Both the position numbers and the translations under genes were made by a program. From JBGSMX01 sp963790405 (GTDB taxonomy: Bacteria > Actinomycetota > Coriobacteriia > Anaerosomatales > JAGXFU01), in NCBI GenBank assembly GCA_963790405.1, contig CAWBOJ010000006.1, positions 434,001 through 498,000 of the forward strand: 64,000 bases of DNA. The letters are read 5' to 3'. Position 1 is the stretch's first letter; the number at the start of each line of letters is the position of its first letter. Shown one piece after another: positions 35,476 to 46,057 of this stretch. Below the pieces are notes generated by a model. The model saw only the letters and a list, made by a program, of their open reading frames with translations, searched no databases and was not told where the DNA came from.

Positions 35476-37044
35476 ATGGATGTACGGCGCTGGCCGGTCA
35501 CGTTCATTCCGGCGGGAGTCACGGTCTGGGTCGATCACGACAGCACCGTTCTTGAGGCTGCACGACGTGCGGGTGTGGTCATCCAGGCTCCGTGCGGTGG
35601 ACGGGGAGTGTGCGGAAAGTGCGCGGTACGCGTGGTCGAAGGCGAGCCGCTGCCGCCCGACGATATCGAGCGGCGCGGACTGTCCAACGCGCCGAAAGGC
35701 GTGAGGCTCGCGTGCAGAATGCGGGTCGGCGGGCCGCTCAGCATACGACCGGTGGTTTCTGCCGGGGTTGCCGCGTCTACTGCGGATTGGGTCAGCGATG
35801 AGCGCGCGGTTGCCGGCGTAGACATGGGTACGACGACCGTTTCGGCCGTGATCGTCGGCGTGTCGACCGGTCGTCAACTGGGCCGCGCCACCGTTGCGAA
35901 CGCTCAACAATCCTACGGTGCCGATGTAATCTCGCGTGTTGCGGCGGCCATGACCGACGGATCGGGTCTCCGCGAAGCAGCGCGCGCATCGGTCTCAGCT
36001 GCGCTGCGGGGTGCGTGCGGTCGTGCCGGCGCCTGTCTCGATCAACTGGATCGGATCGTCATTGCCGGTAATACGGCAATGATTGGACTGCTGGCCGGCG
36101 CCGATGTGTCCGGGTTGGGAAGTGCGCCGTTCACCCAGCCGGAGGGGATCGAGGGCGTGGCGCCGGCCGGGCTCATCCCTGAGCTTCCCGCGTCGACGAT
36201 CGTGGAGTTCGTGCCGCCCGTCGGGGGATTCGTTGGCGGAGATATCACAGCCGGGCTCCTCGCAGCGGGTGTGCTCGAGTCGGACGATGATGTGATCTAC
36301 GTCGATATCGGAACCAACGCAGAGATCGTCGTCCGTCGCAAAGGGCGGACGTTCTTCGCCTCGACTGCAGCAGGCCCCGCCTTCGAAGGTTACGGGCTCA
36401 GTGAAGGCGGACCCGCACAGACCGGTGCAGTGGTAGGCGTGCGCATGGCAGACGATCTCGAGCTTGAGGTTGTCGGCGGTGTCCCTCCAAAGTGGATCGC
36501 GGGTTCGGGAGTTGTCTCGCTGGTGGCGATGCTGCTCCGCAGCCGACACTTGTCCGAAGATGGGCTGCTGACCGCTGCTGGACCTTTCAGCGGACGATTC
36601 GGCACGGACGACCAAGGTGTCATTCGAGTAGGTCTTGGGATCGACGGCACTGCTCCCTACATCACGCAACTCGACATCCGAGCGTTCCAGACAGCCAAAG
36701 CCGCTGTGGCATCGGGGGTGTTGGCGGTTGCCTCACACGCAGGACTGCGCGCGCGCCAAGTCGACCGGGTGATAGTGACCGGGACATTTGGCTCGTCGCT
36801 CGAGATGGGGGATCTCAGTGCGATAGGCGTGACGCCCGAAGAGCTGACCGATCGTGCGGAGGTATTCGAGGATGCGGCGCTGCTTGGGTCTGCAACGGTG
36901 GCGTTTCACCCCGAAGCGGAAAATGCAATCGCAGAATTGAGGTCCTCGGCCACGCGGATTGAACTGGCCCAGGACTCAGGATTCGCGGCGTCGTTCGTGA
37001 AGGCGACGCGTCTGGCTCCGTACTCGCTCAAGAAGGGGTTCTGA
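35476..37044 (+). CDS. Ferredoxin-ASKHA (RACE/DUF4445-like) corrinoid-protein activator homologue
   Basis: This is a 522-residue protein. The N-terminal ~95 residues are a plant-type [2Fe-2S] ferredoxin with APCGGRGVCGKCAVRVVEG and the final ligand in RLACRMRV. The rest is an ASKHA ATPase-like domain: GVDMGTTTVSAVIVGVSTG (phosphate loop), a second DIGTNAEIVVRRKG and VIVTGTFGSSLEMG near the end. This combination is the COG3894 family, which reductively reactivates cobalamin proteins in methyltransferase systems. No corrinoid protein or methyltransferase lies nearby, so the client is unknown. It begins 4 bases after degV. Confidence 0.82.
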   Translation: MDVRRWPVTFIPAGVTVWVDHDSTVLEAARRAGVVIQAPCGGRGVCGKCAVRVVEGEPLPPDDIERRGLSNAPKGVRLACRMRVGGPLSIRPVVSAGVAASTADWVSDERAVAGVDMGTTTVSAVIVGVSTGRQLGRATVANAQQSYGADVISRVAAAMTDGSGLREAARASVSAALRGACGRAGACLDQLDRIVIAGNTAMIGLLAGADVSGLGSAPFTQPEGIEGVAPAGLIPELPASTIVEFVPPVGGFVGGDITAGLLAAGVLESDDDVIYVDIGTNAEIVVRRKGRTFFASTAAGPAFEGYGLSEGGPAQTGAVVGVRMADDLELEVVGGVPPKWIAGSGVVSLVAMLLRSRHLSEDGLLTAAGPFSGRFGTDDQGVIRVGLGIDGTAPYITQLDIRAFQTAKAAVASGVLAVASHAGLRARQVDRVIVTGTFGSSLEMGDLSAIGVTPEELTDRAEVFEDAALLGSATVAFHPEAENAIAELRSSATRIELAQDSGFAASFVKATRLAPYSLKKGF

Positions 37045-37090
37045 GCTGCTGTGATTGTCGGTTCAGGACGTGAGATGCCCGGAATAGATT

Positions 37091-37120
37091 GAGGACCCCG
37101 GCCTTCGAGCCGAGGTCCTC
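37091..37120 (+). terminator. Terminator after the ferredoxin-ASKHA gene
   Basis: GAGGACC and GGTCCTC, with an inner CGGC/GCCG, form a stem around a CTTCGA loop, followed by a T-rich GTATTCCTCTT. Confidence 0.75.
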
Positions 37121-37153
37121 GTATTCCTCTTCCCTTGCTACCCCTGAGTCTCT

Positions 37154-37256
37154 TGACGAGTTCGTGTACGACGTGCCTGGTAGTCGTACATACACCGCGA
37201 TGCCGGTCGACGATGTCTCGTCATTTGTCTGTCGTCCGGATCCCCCGGATGCGACA
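37154..37256. other. Nested inverted repeats, candidate structured RNA or operator region
   Basis: The outer arms TGACGAG (37154-37160) and CTCGTCA (37217-37223) pair perfectly. Inside, TGTACGAC (37165-37172) and GTCGTACA (37183-37190) pair perfectly around GTGCCTGGTA. A second hairpin at 37230-37256 has TGTCG/CGACA outside TCCGG/CCGGA. The strand of any transcript is unknown. Confidence 0.45.
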
Positions 37257-37321
37257 TGTGCTGGGAAGGGAAACTGAAACCTACTAGTCACTCTAGCGCA
37301 CTGTTCCTGCCGTTGCAACTA

Positions 37322-37349
37322 TTGTTACAAGGATTAGAGAAGTTAAGAT
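37322..37349 (+). promoter_or_regulatory. Likely acs promoter
   Basis: TTGTTA (37322-37327), 16 bases and TAAGAT (37344-37349). This gives a leader of about 225 bases before the acs start. Confidence 0.5.
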
Positions 37350-37583
37350 ATGCACCGTGTCTACCTGGGGTTTTGCGCAGGTCAAGCACCTCGTGTGGGC
37401 ACGACCGTCCACCGAAAGATAACCACCGTTGACCTGATGGAGGGTTCGGTCCAAGGGGTTGTGGACGGTACCATTGTCTGCACATCGTGGTCGCATCGCC
37501 CGAAGGGGCGAGCAGGTGACATGCATCGCTGAGAGCGAAAGCGCCGTGACCCCGTGAGTATCTGGCGGACGAAGGAGGCCCAC

Positions 37584-39576
37584 ATGACTGACGAGTCCAC
37601 CTCGATTGAATCCATGTCGAATGAGCTGCGCGTCGTCGAGCCCGCGGATTGGGTGAAGGAGAAGGCGCACGTGAGCTCGATGGAGCAGTACGAGGCCATG
37701 TACAAGCGCTCCGTCGAGGACCCCGAGGGGTTCTGGGCCGAGCAGGCCGAGGAGCATCTGTACTGGCACAAGAAGTGGGACAAGGTACTCGATTGGGAGT
37801 TCGATACTCCGAAGATCGAGTGGTTCAAGGGCGGCAAGACCAACGTCGCCTACAACTGCCTTGATCGACATCTCACAACCTGGCGCCGGAACAAAGCGGC
37901 GATCATCTGGGAGTCCGATGAGGGCCGCAGCAAGGTCTACACCTACCAGTCGCTCTACTACAAGGTGTGCAGGTTCGCCAACGTTCTCAAGAAGCACGGC
38001 ATCAAGAAGGGCGATCGCGTCGCCATCTACATGCCGATGATCCCCGAGCTGGCTATCGCAATGCTTGCGTGCGCACGCATCGGCGCGATTCACTCGGTCG
38101 TGTTCGGTGGCTTCTCGGCACAGGCGTTGCGCGACCGCATGAACGACTGCGATACGCGGATGCTCATCACTGCCGATGAGGGAATACGTGGAGGTCGCGT
38201 CGTTCCGCTCAAGGCCATGGCGGACGAAGCTTTGCTCGAATGCCCGACGGTCGAGAGCGTCATCGTGGTTTCTCGCGCTCAGACACGCGTCGATATGGAG
38301 CCGAATCGCGACTACTGGTACCACGAGGAGATGCGGGCATCCGACATCTCGCGTCACTGCGATATCGAGTGGATGGATGCCGAGGACCCGCTGTTCATCC
38401 TGTACACGTCTGGCTCCACTGGCAAGCCCAAGGGTGTGCTTCACACGACGGCCGGCTACCTGCTCTACACGGCCATGACGTTCAAGTACACGTTCGATTA
38501 TCACGACGAGGATGTGTACTGGTGCACCGCCGACATCGGCTGGGTCACGGGTCACAGCTACATCGTCTACGGGCCGCTGTGTCTGGGTGCTACCTCCCTC
38601 ATGTTCGAGGGTGTCCCGACGTATCCGGACGCGGGAAGGTTCTGGGATGTCGTGGACAAGCACGGCGTCAATCAGTTCTACACCGCTCCGACCGCGATTC
38701 GTGCACTCATGAAGCATCGGAGATGAATGGCCGGCCAAGTACGATCTTTCGTCGCTACGTGTCCTGGGTACGGTCGGTGAGCCGATCAACCCGGAAGCGT
38801 GGATGTGGTACTACGAGAAAGTCGGTCGTGAGCGCATCCCGATTGTGGACACGTACTGGCAGACTGAGACCGGCGGTCATCTGATCACCAATCTGCCGGG
38901 CGCCACACCTATGAAGCCGGGTTCGGCCACACGTCCGATGTTCGGCGTGCAGCCTATCATCCTCAACGAGGACAAGACCGAGACCCCGGTTGGCGAAGGC
39001 GGCCGCCTGTGTATCAAGTTCCCATGGCCCGGCATGCTACGAGGGACGTGGGGAGATCCGGACAACAAGCTCGTCAAGGAAGTCTACTTCTCGACGTTCC
39101 CAGGGATGTACTTCACTGGTGACGGTGCGCGCAAGGACACGGACGGCTTCTACTGGCTCCTTGGCCGCGTGGACGATGTCATCAACGTCTCCGGTCACCG
39201 GATGGGAACGGCGGAAGTGGAATCGGCACTCGTTTCCCACGCGTCGGTCGTTGAGGCCGCAGTTGTTGGCTTCCCGCACGACGTCAAGGGCGAAGGCATC
39301 TACGCCTACGTCATCCTCAAGGGCGACGTCGAAGCCGACGAGAACCTCGTGAAGCAGCTTCGTGGTCACGTGCGTCAGGAGATCGGTCCGATTGCCACTC
39401 CGGATGCGATTCACCTGGTTCCGGAACTGCCCAAGACCCGTTCCGGCAAGATCATGCGTCGCATCCTACGCAAGATCGCCGCCGGTGAGACTGACATGAC
39501 GGCGTTTGGCGATATCTCGACGCTGGCTGATCCTTCGATCGTTCAGACGATTCTGGATACACGGCCGGGCGACTAG
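37584..39576 (+). CDS. acs: Acetyl-CoA synthetase (one frameshift)
   Basis: The start ATG at 37584 has GGAGG 5 bases upstream. Motifs run in order: MYKRSVEDPEGFWAEQA at the start, ILYTSGSTGKPKGVLHTTAG (ATP loop), WCTADIGWVTGHSYIVYGPL, then after a +1 shift at about 38718 TYWQTETGGHLITNLPG, YFTGDGARKDTDGFYWLLGR, and KTRSGKIMRRILRKIA with the acetylatable lysine near the end. The overall length of about 663 residues is normal. The shift is a single inserted A in CATCGGAGATGAATGG and is probably an error. It makes acetyl-CoA from acetate and ATP. Confidence 0.93.
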
Positions 39577-39609
39577 TCAGAGACGTCATCACGGCTGATT
39601 GAGCGCCGT

Positions 39610-39651
39610 CGGGCCTCGTTCGCACCTTGAAAAGGGGGCGGGCGAGGCCCG
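39610..39651 (+). terminator. Long-loop hairpin after acs
   Basis: CGGGCCTCG (39610-39618) pairs with CGAGGCCCG (39643-39651) around a 24-base loop, followed by GTTTG. Weak as an intrinsic terminator. Confidence 0.4.
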
Positions 39652-39746
39652 GTTTGCGTGCTGGGCAACAGCGCGCCTCGGCGCCGTTCGTGGTAACATA
39701 CCTTCGGCTTTCACCCCCTCGCAACTCGCACGAAAGGAACGTCCCC

Positions 39747-40824
39747 ATGCCCTTCAACGACCTATTCCTTCGCGCCGCGCGCAATCAGCCGACCGAGCGC
39801 ACTCCCGTATGGATGATGCGTCAGGCCGGACGCTACATGGAGGAGTATCGCGCGATTCGCGCCAAGCACGGCTTCCTCGAGATGTGCCGCACACCCGAGC
39901 TGGTGGTTGAGGTGACGCTGCAGCCCGTTGACCTGGTGGGCGTGGACGCAGCGATCATGTTCTCGGACATCCTCGTCTCTTTCCCCGGCATGGGGCTCGA
40001 TCTCGAATTCGCCAAAGGCGAGGGTCCCGTCATTAACAACCCGATACGCTCGGCCGCCGATGTCGAGAAGCTGCGTGTCGCAGATCCCTACGAGACCACC
40101 GGCTATGTGATGGAGTCGATCAAGATCCTGCGCCGCGAACTCGAGAACAAGGTGCCGTTGATCGGCTTTGCCGGCGCGCCGTTCACGCTGGCCAGCTACG
40201 CCATCGAGGGTCATGGCACGCGCGACTACGAGAACTGCAAGGCGCTCATGTGGAGCGACCCGGCCGCGTGGGACGATGCTCATGAACAAGTTCTCCGACA
40301 CCGTGATCGCGTACCTGAATGCGCAGATCGACTCCGGAGCGCAGGTCGTCCAGCTCTTCGACAGCTGGGTCGGCTACGTCGCACCGCGCGACTACGAGCG
40401 CTACGTGCTGCCGCACAGCAAACGTGTGATCGAGGCAGTGAAGGCGCACGGTGACGAGGTCGTCGAAGGCGGCGTGCCGCTCATCCATTTCGCAAACGGC
40501 GCTACCTCGATGATCGACCTGGTCCAGAAGGCTGGCGGGGACATCGTCGGTGTCGACTGGAGTCTGGACATGAAACGAGCGGTCGAGCTCATCGATCCCA
40601 AGTTCGGCATCCAGGGCAACATCGACCCGGTTGCGTTGTTCGCGCCCGATGACGAACTCGAGCGCATGGTCGTCGACATCCTCGAGGCGGTCGGGACGCG
40701 ACCGGGGCACATCTTCAATCTCGGACACGGAATCCACAAGACGAGCGATCCCGAGAAGGCACGCACGATGATCCGTTTCGTGCACGAGCACTCCGATCGC
40801 ATTCGCGGAGGAGCCGTTTCGTGA
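39747..40824 (+). CDS. hemE: Uroporphyrinogen decarboxylase (one frameshift)
   Basis: The ATG at 39747 has AAAGGAAC upstream. The N-terminus has the substrate-binding RTPVWMMRQAGRYMEEYR, followed by MFSDILVSFPGMGLDLEF and PLIGFAGAPFTLASYAIEG. After a +1 shift near 40275 the protein continues NKFSDTVIAYLNAQIDSGAQ, GVDWSLDMKRA and HIFNLGHGIHKTSDPEKA. Total length is about 358 residues, normal for HemE. It decarboxylates uroporphyrinogen III to coproporphyrinogen III. It is the first gene of a haem cluster, and both halves are conserved, so the shift is likely an error. Confidence 0.95.
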
Positions 40825-40838
40825 CCGGAGGGTCGCCC

Positions 40839-41832
40839 ATGCAGCCCGGTGCTGTGATGGTGATGGCGTACGGCGGGCCCGATTGCCTCGACGCCGTCGG
40901 TCCGTTCATGTGCGAACTCACCGGCCGCGAGCCAGCGGGCGAGATGCTCGCCCGCATCCAGGCGCGCTACAACGCCATCGGCGGAAAGTCGCCGCTGCCT
41001 GAGATCGCCGCGCAGTTCGCGTCATGCTTCGAGGGAGCGTCTCGCCGAGGACGGTGTGGATGTGCCCGTCGTCGTCGGTTTTCGATACACGCCACCGATG
41101 ATCGGCGACGTACTTGAGAAGCTCTACGCTGACGGCGTTCGCAAGGTCGTCGGCGTGTCGCTCTCACCGTTCGAGTCGAAGTCGACGAACACGGCCTACT
41201 CGAGTGCCGTGGATGCGGCGTTGCCAGGACTACCGGGACTTGAGATGGACTACGCGTGCGCGTTCGGCGCCATGCCTGAGTTCGTCGAACTCCATCGCGA
41301 GCAGCTTGCATCGGTTCTCGCGCGAACGGACTGCGATGGCGGCACGGTCTTGACCGTGTTCACCGCACACAGTCTGCCCGTAGCTGACCTTGAGACTCCC
41401 GAGCGCTATGCCACCGGGCTACGCACGGTTGCGAGCGAGATCGCGCGTGGACTCGGGCTTGAAGCGGGAGATGAGTTCTCGGCAAGTGAGAGACTGCCGG
41501 GACTCGCTTCGTTCGGCGCGCCTGATGCGGAGCGAGCCTGGCTGCTGGCGTACCAGTCGAAGGGACAGCGTCCAGGGGAGTGGCTCGGTCCCGATATCGC
41601 CGAGGTGATGGAGACAGCAGCGGCAAACGGCTTCACGCAGATCGTGGTCAGCCCGATCGGGTTCGCCACAGAGCACATGGAGACCCGCTACGACCTGGAC
41701 ATTGTCGAGGCCCAGCGTGCCGCAGAAGCTGGGGATGCGATTCGCTCGCGGGCAAGCGCCCAACGAGCGATCCACGAGCTTGTCGCCGCGACGTCGTCGG
41801 CCGTGCGGAAGCTACTGCAGCCAGGGGCATAG
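40839..41832 (+). CDS. hemH: Ferrochelatase / coproporphyrin ferrochelatase (one frameshift)
   Basis: The ATG at 40839 has GGAGGG 6 bases upstream; the GTG at 40821 overlapping hemE is an alternative. It begins AVMVMAYGGPDCLDAVGPFM. A +1 shift near 41035 leads into VPVVVGFRYTPPMIGDVLEK. The active-site histidine is in FTAHSLPV and the glutamate in PIGFATEHMETRYDLDIVE. Length is about 330 residues. It inserts iron into protoporphyrin or coproporphyrin. Whether the pathway is protoporphyrin- or coproporphyrin-dependent cannot be settled here, but in Actinobacteria this position usually means CpfC. A second ferrochelatase-like gene is at 342-1565. Confidence 0.92.
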
Positions 41833-41894
41833 GGTTCTGTGCGGTGGCGACGCTCGTCGCTGGGCCGAGTGGCCTTCGCGGAAGGGACACCAAG

Positions 41895-43410
41895 GTGCGC
41901 AGGATCATCATCATCGGCGGTGGCGTAGCTGGTCTGGGTGCCGCGTACAAGCTACGTCGTGCGGCCGAGGCCGGTCACGACGTCGACTTCGTCCTCGTGG
42001 AGAAGGCCGATCGGCTGGGCGGCAAGCTCGCCACCGACTACGTCGAGGATCCCGAGACGGGCGGTCGCTACGTCATCGATGGCGGCTCGGATTCGTTCCT
42101 GACCCAGAAGACCGCAGTTCATCGCGTTGCGCGACTGCTCGGCATCTTCGACGACGAGTGCACCGACACTCGACGAGAACAAGAAGACGCTCATCGTGAA
42201 GAACGGCAGACTGGTCGAGCTGCCCGACGGCATCATGATGTTCGCGCCCACCAAGATCATCCCGATGGCGACGACATCTCTGTACTCGTGGCCGGCGAAG
42301 CTCCGCATGGCGCTCGACCTCGTGATTCCCAAGAAGCAGGTGCGCCGAGGGCGAGCTCAACGACGAGACGCTCGAGAGCTTCGTGGTGCGCCGCATGGGC
42401 CGCGAGTGCCTCGATCGACTCGCCGAGCCGCTCGTGGGCGGCGTGAACGGGTCGGATCCGGCGCAGATGTCGCTTGCGGCCACCTATCCCGAACCTGCTC
42501 GAGATGGAGCAGGAGCACGGCTCGCTCGTGCGCGGCTTCCTCGCCCAGCGCAAGAAGGTCGAGGAGATGAAGCGGAAGTACCCGCCCAAGCCGGGCGCGA
42601 AGCCGCGGACGTTCTTCACGTCGTTCTGACGAGGGACTGCAGTTCCTCACGGACAGCATGGCCGACGCCGCCGGACGCGATCGAATGCGCGGCGGGCGTG
42701 GGTGCGACGTCGGTCGAACGGCTCGAAGACGGTGTCGTGGCGGGTGACTCTCGACACGGGCGAGACACTCGCAGGCGACGCGGTGATCATCGCTACCGAG
42801 GTCTGGGCGGCACACGACCTGATGGGCGACGTCGATGCGCGTATCGCCAAGGTGCTCGGCCAGATACCGAGCAGCTCCTCGGCGACCGTACCGATCGCCT
42901 TTCGATGCGGCCGACTGCCCCTTCGACCTGCACTGGCACGGAATCTTGTCGCCCCGCATCGAGAACCAGCCGGTGACGGGCGTGTCGCTCGTTTCGTCGA
43001 AGTGGCCGAACCGGGCGCCCGAAGGGCGCGTGCTGATGCGCGCGTTCGTGGGCGGACCGCACGGTGCAGGCCGTGCTCGAACGCAGCGATGACGAGATCG
43101 TCGAGATCGTGCGCGAGCGAACTCGTGAAACTGCTCGGGGTGCGGGCGGACGCGAAGCCGCTGTTCGCACGCGTGTATCGCTGGGAACGCGGTATGCCGC
43201 AGTACACGCTGGGGCATCTCGGCAGCGCGCGACGAGATCGAGCAGCGGTGCTCGGAGATTCAGGGACTCGCGCTTGCTGGCGGCGGTCTGCGGGGGGTTG
43301 GCGTGCCCAATTGCCTCGAGAGCGGCGAGCAAGCGGTCTCGAAGTTGCTCGGCGAGTGGGGCATCGAAACTTGCCGAGGACGACGTGGAAGAGAAGCGCG
43401 CGTCTACTAG
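41895..43410 (+). CDS. Protoporphyrinogen/coproporphyrinogen oxidase, copy 1 (multiple frameshifts)
   Basis: The start GTG at 41895 gives RRIIIIGGGVAGLGAAYKL, the FAD-binding Rossmann motif. VLVEKADRLGGKLATDY, YVIDGGSDSFLTQKTAV and VELPDGIMMFAPTKIIP follow. The frame then changes at least five times (near 42170, 42345, 42490, 42630 and later), with conserved pieces such as RRMGRECLDRLAEPLVGGV and, at the end, LGEWGIE and AEDDVEEKRAST. It belongs to the HemY/PgoX flavoprotein family, about 500 residues. It converts protoporphyrinogen to protoporphyrin or coproporphyrinogen to coproporphyrin. The indels are mostly single extra bases and probably errors. Confidence 0.8.
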
Positions 43411-43470
43411 AATGTGACGGCGGCGCCGCACGAAGTGGCCGCGCTACGACGAATCGAGCGAAGGACGCAC

Positions 43471-44990
43471 ATGAAGCGGATCATCATCATCGGTGGCGGT
43501 GCGGCGGGTCTGGGCGCTGCGTACAAGGTAGCCGCGGGCAGCCGAAGCGGGTCACGACGTCGAGTTCGTGCTCGTCGAGAAGGACTCTCGGCTCGGCGGC
43601 AAGATCACGAGCGAGACGGTCTCGCGATGAGTGGGGCGGCGCAGACGGCGCCGAGTTCATGATCGACGGCGGCCCGGACTGCTTCCTCACGAGCAAGCCT
43701 GCCGTGCATCGCATCGCCAAGCTCAGCGGGCATCTTCGATGACGAGCTTCCCAGCGATGAGTCCCGCAAGAAGACGCTGATCCTGTCGCGGGGCGGGCTC
43801 TACGAGATGCCCGACGGCGTGATGATGTTCGCGCCCACGAAGTTCGTGCCGTTCGCGACGACGGGCCTGTTCTCGTGGCCCGGCAAGATCCGCATGGGCA
43901 TGGACCTGTTCGTGCCCAAGAAGCAGGTCCCCGAAGGGGAGCTCAACGACGAGACTCTCGAGGACTTCATCGTGCGCCGCATGGGTCGCGAGTGCCTCGA
44001 TCGCCTCGCGGAGCCGCTCGTCGGCGGCGTGCATGCGTCTGATCCCAACGCAGATGTCGCTCGCGGCGACGTTCCCGAACCTGCTCGAGATGGAGCAGAA
44101 GTACGGTCAGCATGGTAAGAGGCTTCCTCGCCGCACGCAAGAAGGTCGAAGAGATGAAGAAGAAGTATCCGCTGAAGCCGGGCGACAAGCCCAGGACGTT
44201 CTTCACGTCGTTCACCGGTGGCATGCAGGAACTCACCGACACGATGGCTGATGCCGCGGGACGCGACGAGCATCCGCACCGGCTCCGCCGTGACCGAGTC
44301 GATCACGCGTGACGGCGACGGCTGGAGCGTGCGCTCTCGCAGACGGATCGACGCGTCGACGGCGATGCGCTCGATCGTTGCGACCGAGTCGTGGGCTGCC
44401 GAGCCGCTCATGCGCGGCAGTCGACGACGCAGATCGCCGATGCGCTGGCAGAGATACCCGGCAGCTCCTCGGCGACCGTGTCGATGGGTTTCCGCGAAGA
44501 TGAGATCGGCATCGACATGAACGCGTTCGGGGTGCTGTGCCCGCAAGTCGAGGAGCGCGCGCTTCTTGGCGGCGACGTACTCGTCGACCAAGTGGCCGGG
44601 GCGTGCGCCCGAGGGCAAGGTGCTCATGCGCGGTTTCGTGGGCGGTCCGCAGAACCAGACGATCATGGAGAAGAGCGACGACGAGCTTGTCGAGATCGTG
44701 CTGCGCGAGATGCGCGAGATCCTCGGCATCAAGGGTGAGCCGCTGTTTGCCACGCATCTACCGGTGGACCTCGGGATGCCGCAGTACACGATGGGCCACC
44801 TGGGTCGCGTCGAGCTCATCGAGTCAGCGCTGCGCCGAGACTCCCGGGTCTGGCGCTGGCGGGCGGCTCGTACACAGGCGTGGGTATTCCGAACTGCATC
44901 GAGAGCGGTGAGCGTGCGGTCTCGAAGGTGCTCGGCGAGTGGGATATCGAGCTTGCCGAGGACACGGTCGAGGAGAAGCGCCACCACTAG
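43471..44990 (+). CDS. Protoporphyrinogen/coproporphyrinogen oxidase, copy 2 (multiple frameshifts)
   Basis: It starts at ATG 43471 with KRIIIIGGGAAGLGAAYKVA. Most of the family motifs appear in changing frames: EFMIDGGPDCFLTSKPAVHR, YEMPDGVMMFAPTKFVPFA, RRMGRECLDRLAEPLVGG and, near the end, GMPQYTMGHLGR and AEDTVEEKRHH. It is a diverged tandem paralogue of the gene just before it (for example MFAPTKFVPFATTGLFSWPG against MFAPTKIIPMATTSLYSWPA), so the two are not a simple assembly duplication. Single extra bases can be located by comparison, e.g. GCGGGCAGCC for GCGGCAGCC near 43540. Confidence 0.8.
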
Positions 44991-45002
44991 CGCGTGATCG
45001 CT

Positions 45003-45099
45003 CCGCCGCCGACAGGGGCGTCCGTGCTCAGACATACGCGAAGGGCCGCTCACGGCGGCCCTTCTGCGTAACTGCGCGCGGAACCCCTGTCGGCGGCGG
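45003..45099. repeat. Nested inverted repeat holding a terminator
   Basis: Outer arms CCGCCGCCGACAGGGG (45003-45018) and CCCCTGTCGGCGGCGG (45084-45099) are a perfect 16-base inverted repeat. Between them GAAGGGCCGC/GCGGCCCTTC (45040-45049 and 45055-45064) forms a short-loop terminator for the two convergent genes. The whole element is 97 bases. Confidence 0.8.
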
Positions 45100-45104
45100 C
45101 GCAC

Positions 45105-45967
45105 TCACGCGTCCAGAATGACCGTCGCCATCTCCGCGTGCAGCCGCGGGTTCGCGGCGATGATGCCCTTCGAGGCCGGCGTCCAGCGGCTCGCCGTCGA
45201 TGCCAGTGACCTCGGCTCCGGACTCGCGCAGGATGACCACTCCCGCCGCGGTGTCCCAGGGTTGCAGGCCGAACTCCCAGAAACCGTCGGCACGTCCGGA
45301 CGCGACGTGGCAGCAGTCGATCGCTGCCGAGCCGTCGCGTCGCATTCCGTGTACGGGCGCTCGAAGGAATCGGGCGAGTACGTCGAGCTGTCGGTCGAGC
45401 GTGCTCGGCGCGATCGTAGGGGAAGCCCGTACATGAGCGAATCGCGTCAAGACCGATCGACGCGATCCGCACGTGATTCGATGCGCCATTTCGGAAGCGC
45501 GCCCGAACCCGTGGCCAGCCGAGAAGAGCTCCTCGGCAGGGATGTTGTAGACGGCGCCGGCGACCGGGTCTCCGTCGCGCAGAAGCGCCACCGAGACCGA
45601 ATAGCACGGGAATCCGTGGACGAACGAGGTGGTGCCGTCGAGCGGGTCGATCGAGCCAGACCTCGTCGATCATCGAGCGGCGCCATGCGTGACTCCGGTG
45701 AGTTCGTGACCTCGTCCTCTTCGATCACGACGCGCGCGTCGGGATCACGTGCCAGGATCTCGTGTCACGACCGCGACGCCGGCAGCGATGTCGGTGTCGG
45801 TGACCATGTCGGTCGCGCGGCCTTTGAGCGGATATCGCCGTGTCTCGGCCGCGCTGTGCAACGAGCAGTCCTGCTGTGCGGACGGCCCGCTCCGCAGTCT
45901 CGAGGGCGTCAATCAGTGCGCGTTCGGGAGCAATCTCATCGGGGTCGTCCGGCCGAGTCTCGCTCAT
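45105..45967 (-). CDS. Inositol monophosphatase-family protein (frameshifted)
   Basis: The start ATG at 45967 gives MSETRPDDPDEIAPERALID and TAERAVRTAGLLVAQR. Pieces in other frames give VALLRDGDPVAGAVYNIPAE, SAAIDCCHVASGRADGFWEF and LQPWDTAAGVVILRESGAEV, the second metal-site motif (WDxAAG) of the family. The first motif (DPLDGT) lies in the damaged part near 45650, where DGTTSFVHGFPCYS can be read. Inositol-1-phosphatase, histidinol-phosphatase or FBPase IV functions are possible. At least four indels break the frame; errors are likely. Confidence 0.78.
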
Positions 45968-46057
45968 GCGTTCTCGCAATCGTCGTGTTCGGGAATCCAT
46001 AGAGTAAGCTCAGTTTCGAGTGTACCCGTCCCTGTCCTGCGACCCATGGGAGTTCAG

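Larger units (their letters stand above)
37045..37583 (+). other. 540-base intergenic stretch before acetyl-CoA synthetase
   Basis: No credible gene is seen. The region holds a terminator at 37091-37120, a set of nested inverted repeats at 37154-37256, a promoter-like pair at 37322-37349 (TTGTTA-N16-TAAGAT) and then about 235 bases of untranslated leader before the acs ATG. The leader is GC-rich and could carry regulatory RNA, but I recognise no known riboswitch class. Confidence 0.6.

Noticed and set aside
37028..37318. A 96-codon minus-strand frame in the acs intergenic region
   Set aside because: It runs through a terminator hairpin and the inverted repeats, and the product has no recognisable pattern.
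38715..38726. A second UGA selenocysteine in acetyl-CoA synthetase
   Set aside because: The frame after this TGA does not continue the protein; the sequence resumes in the +1 frame, so it is a frameshift, not recoding.
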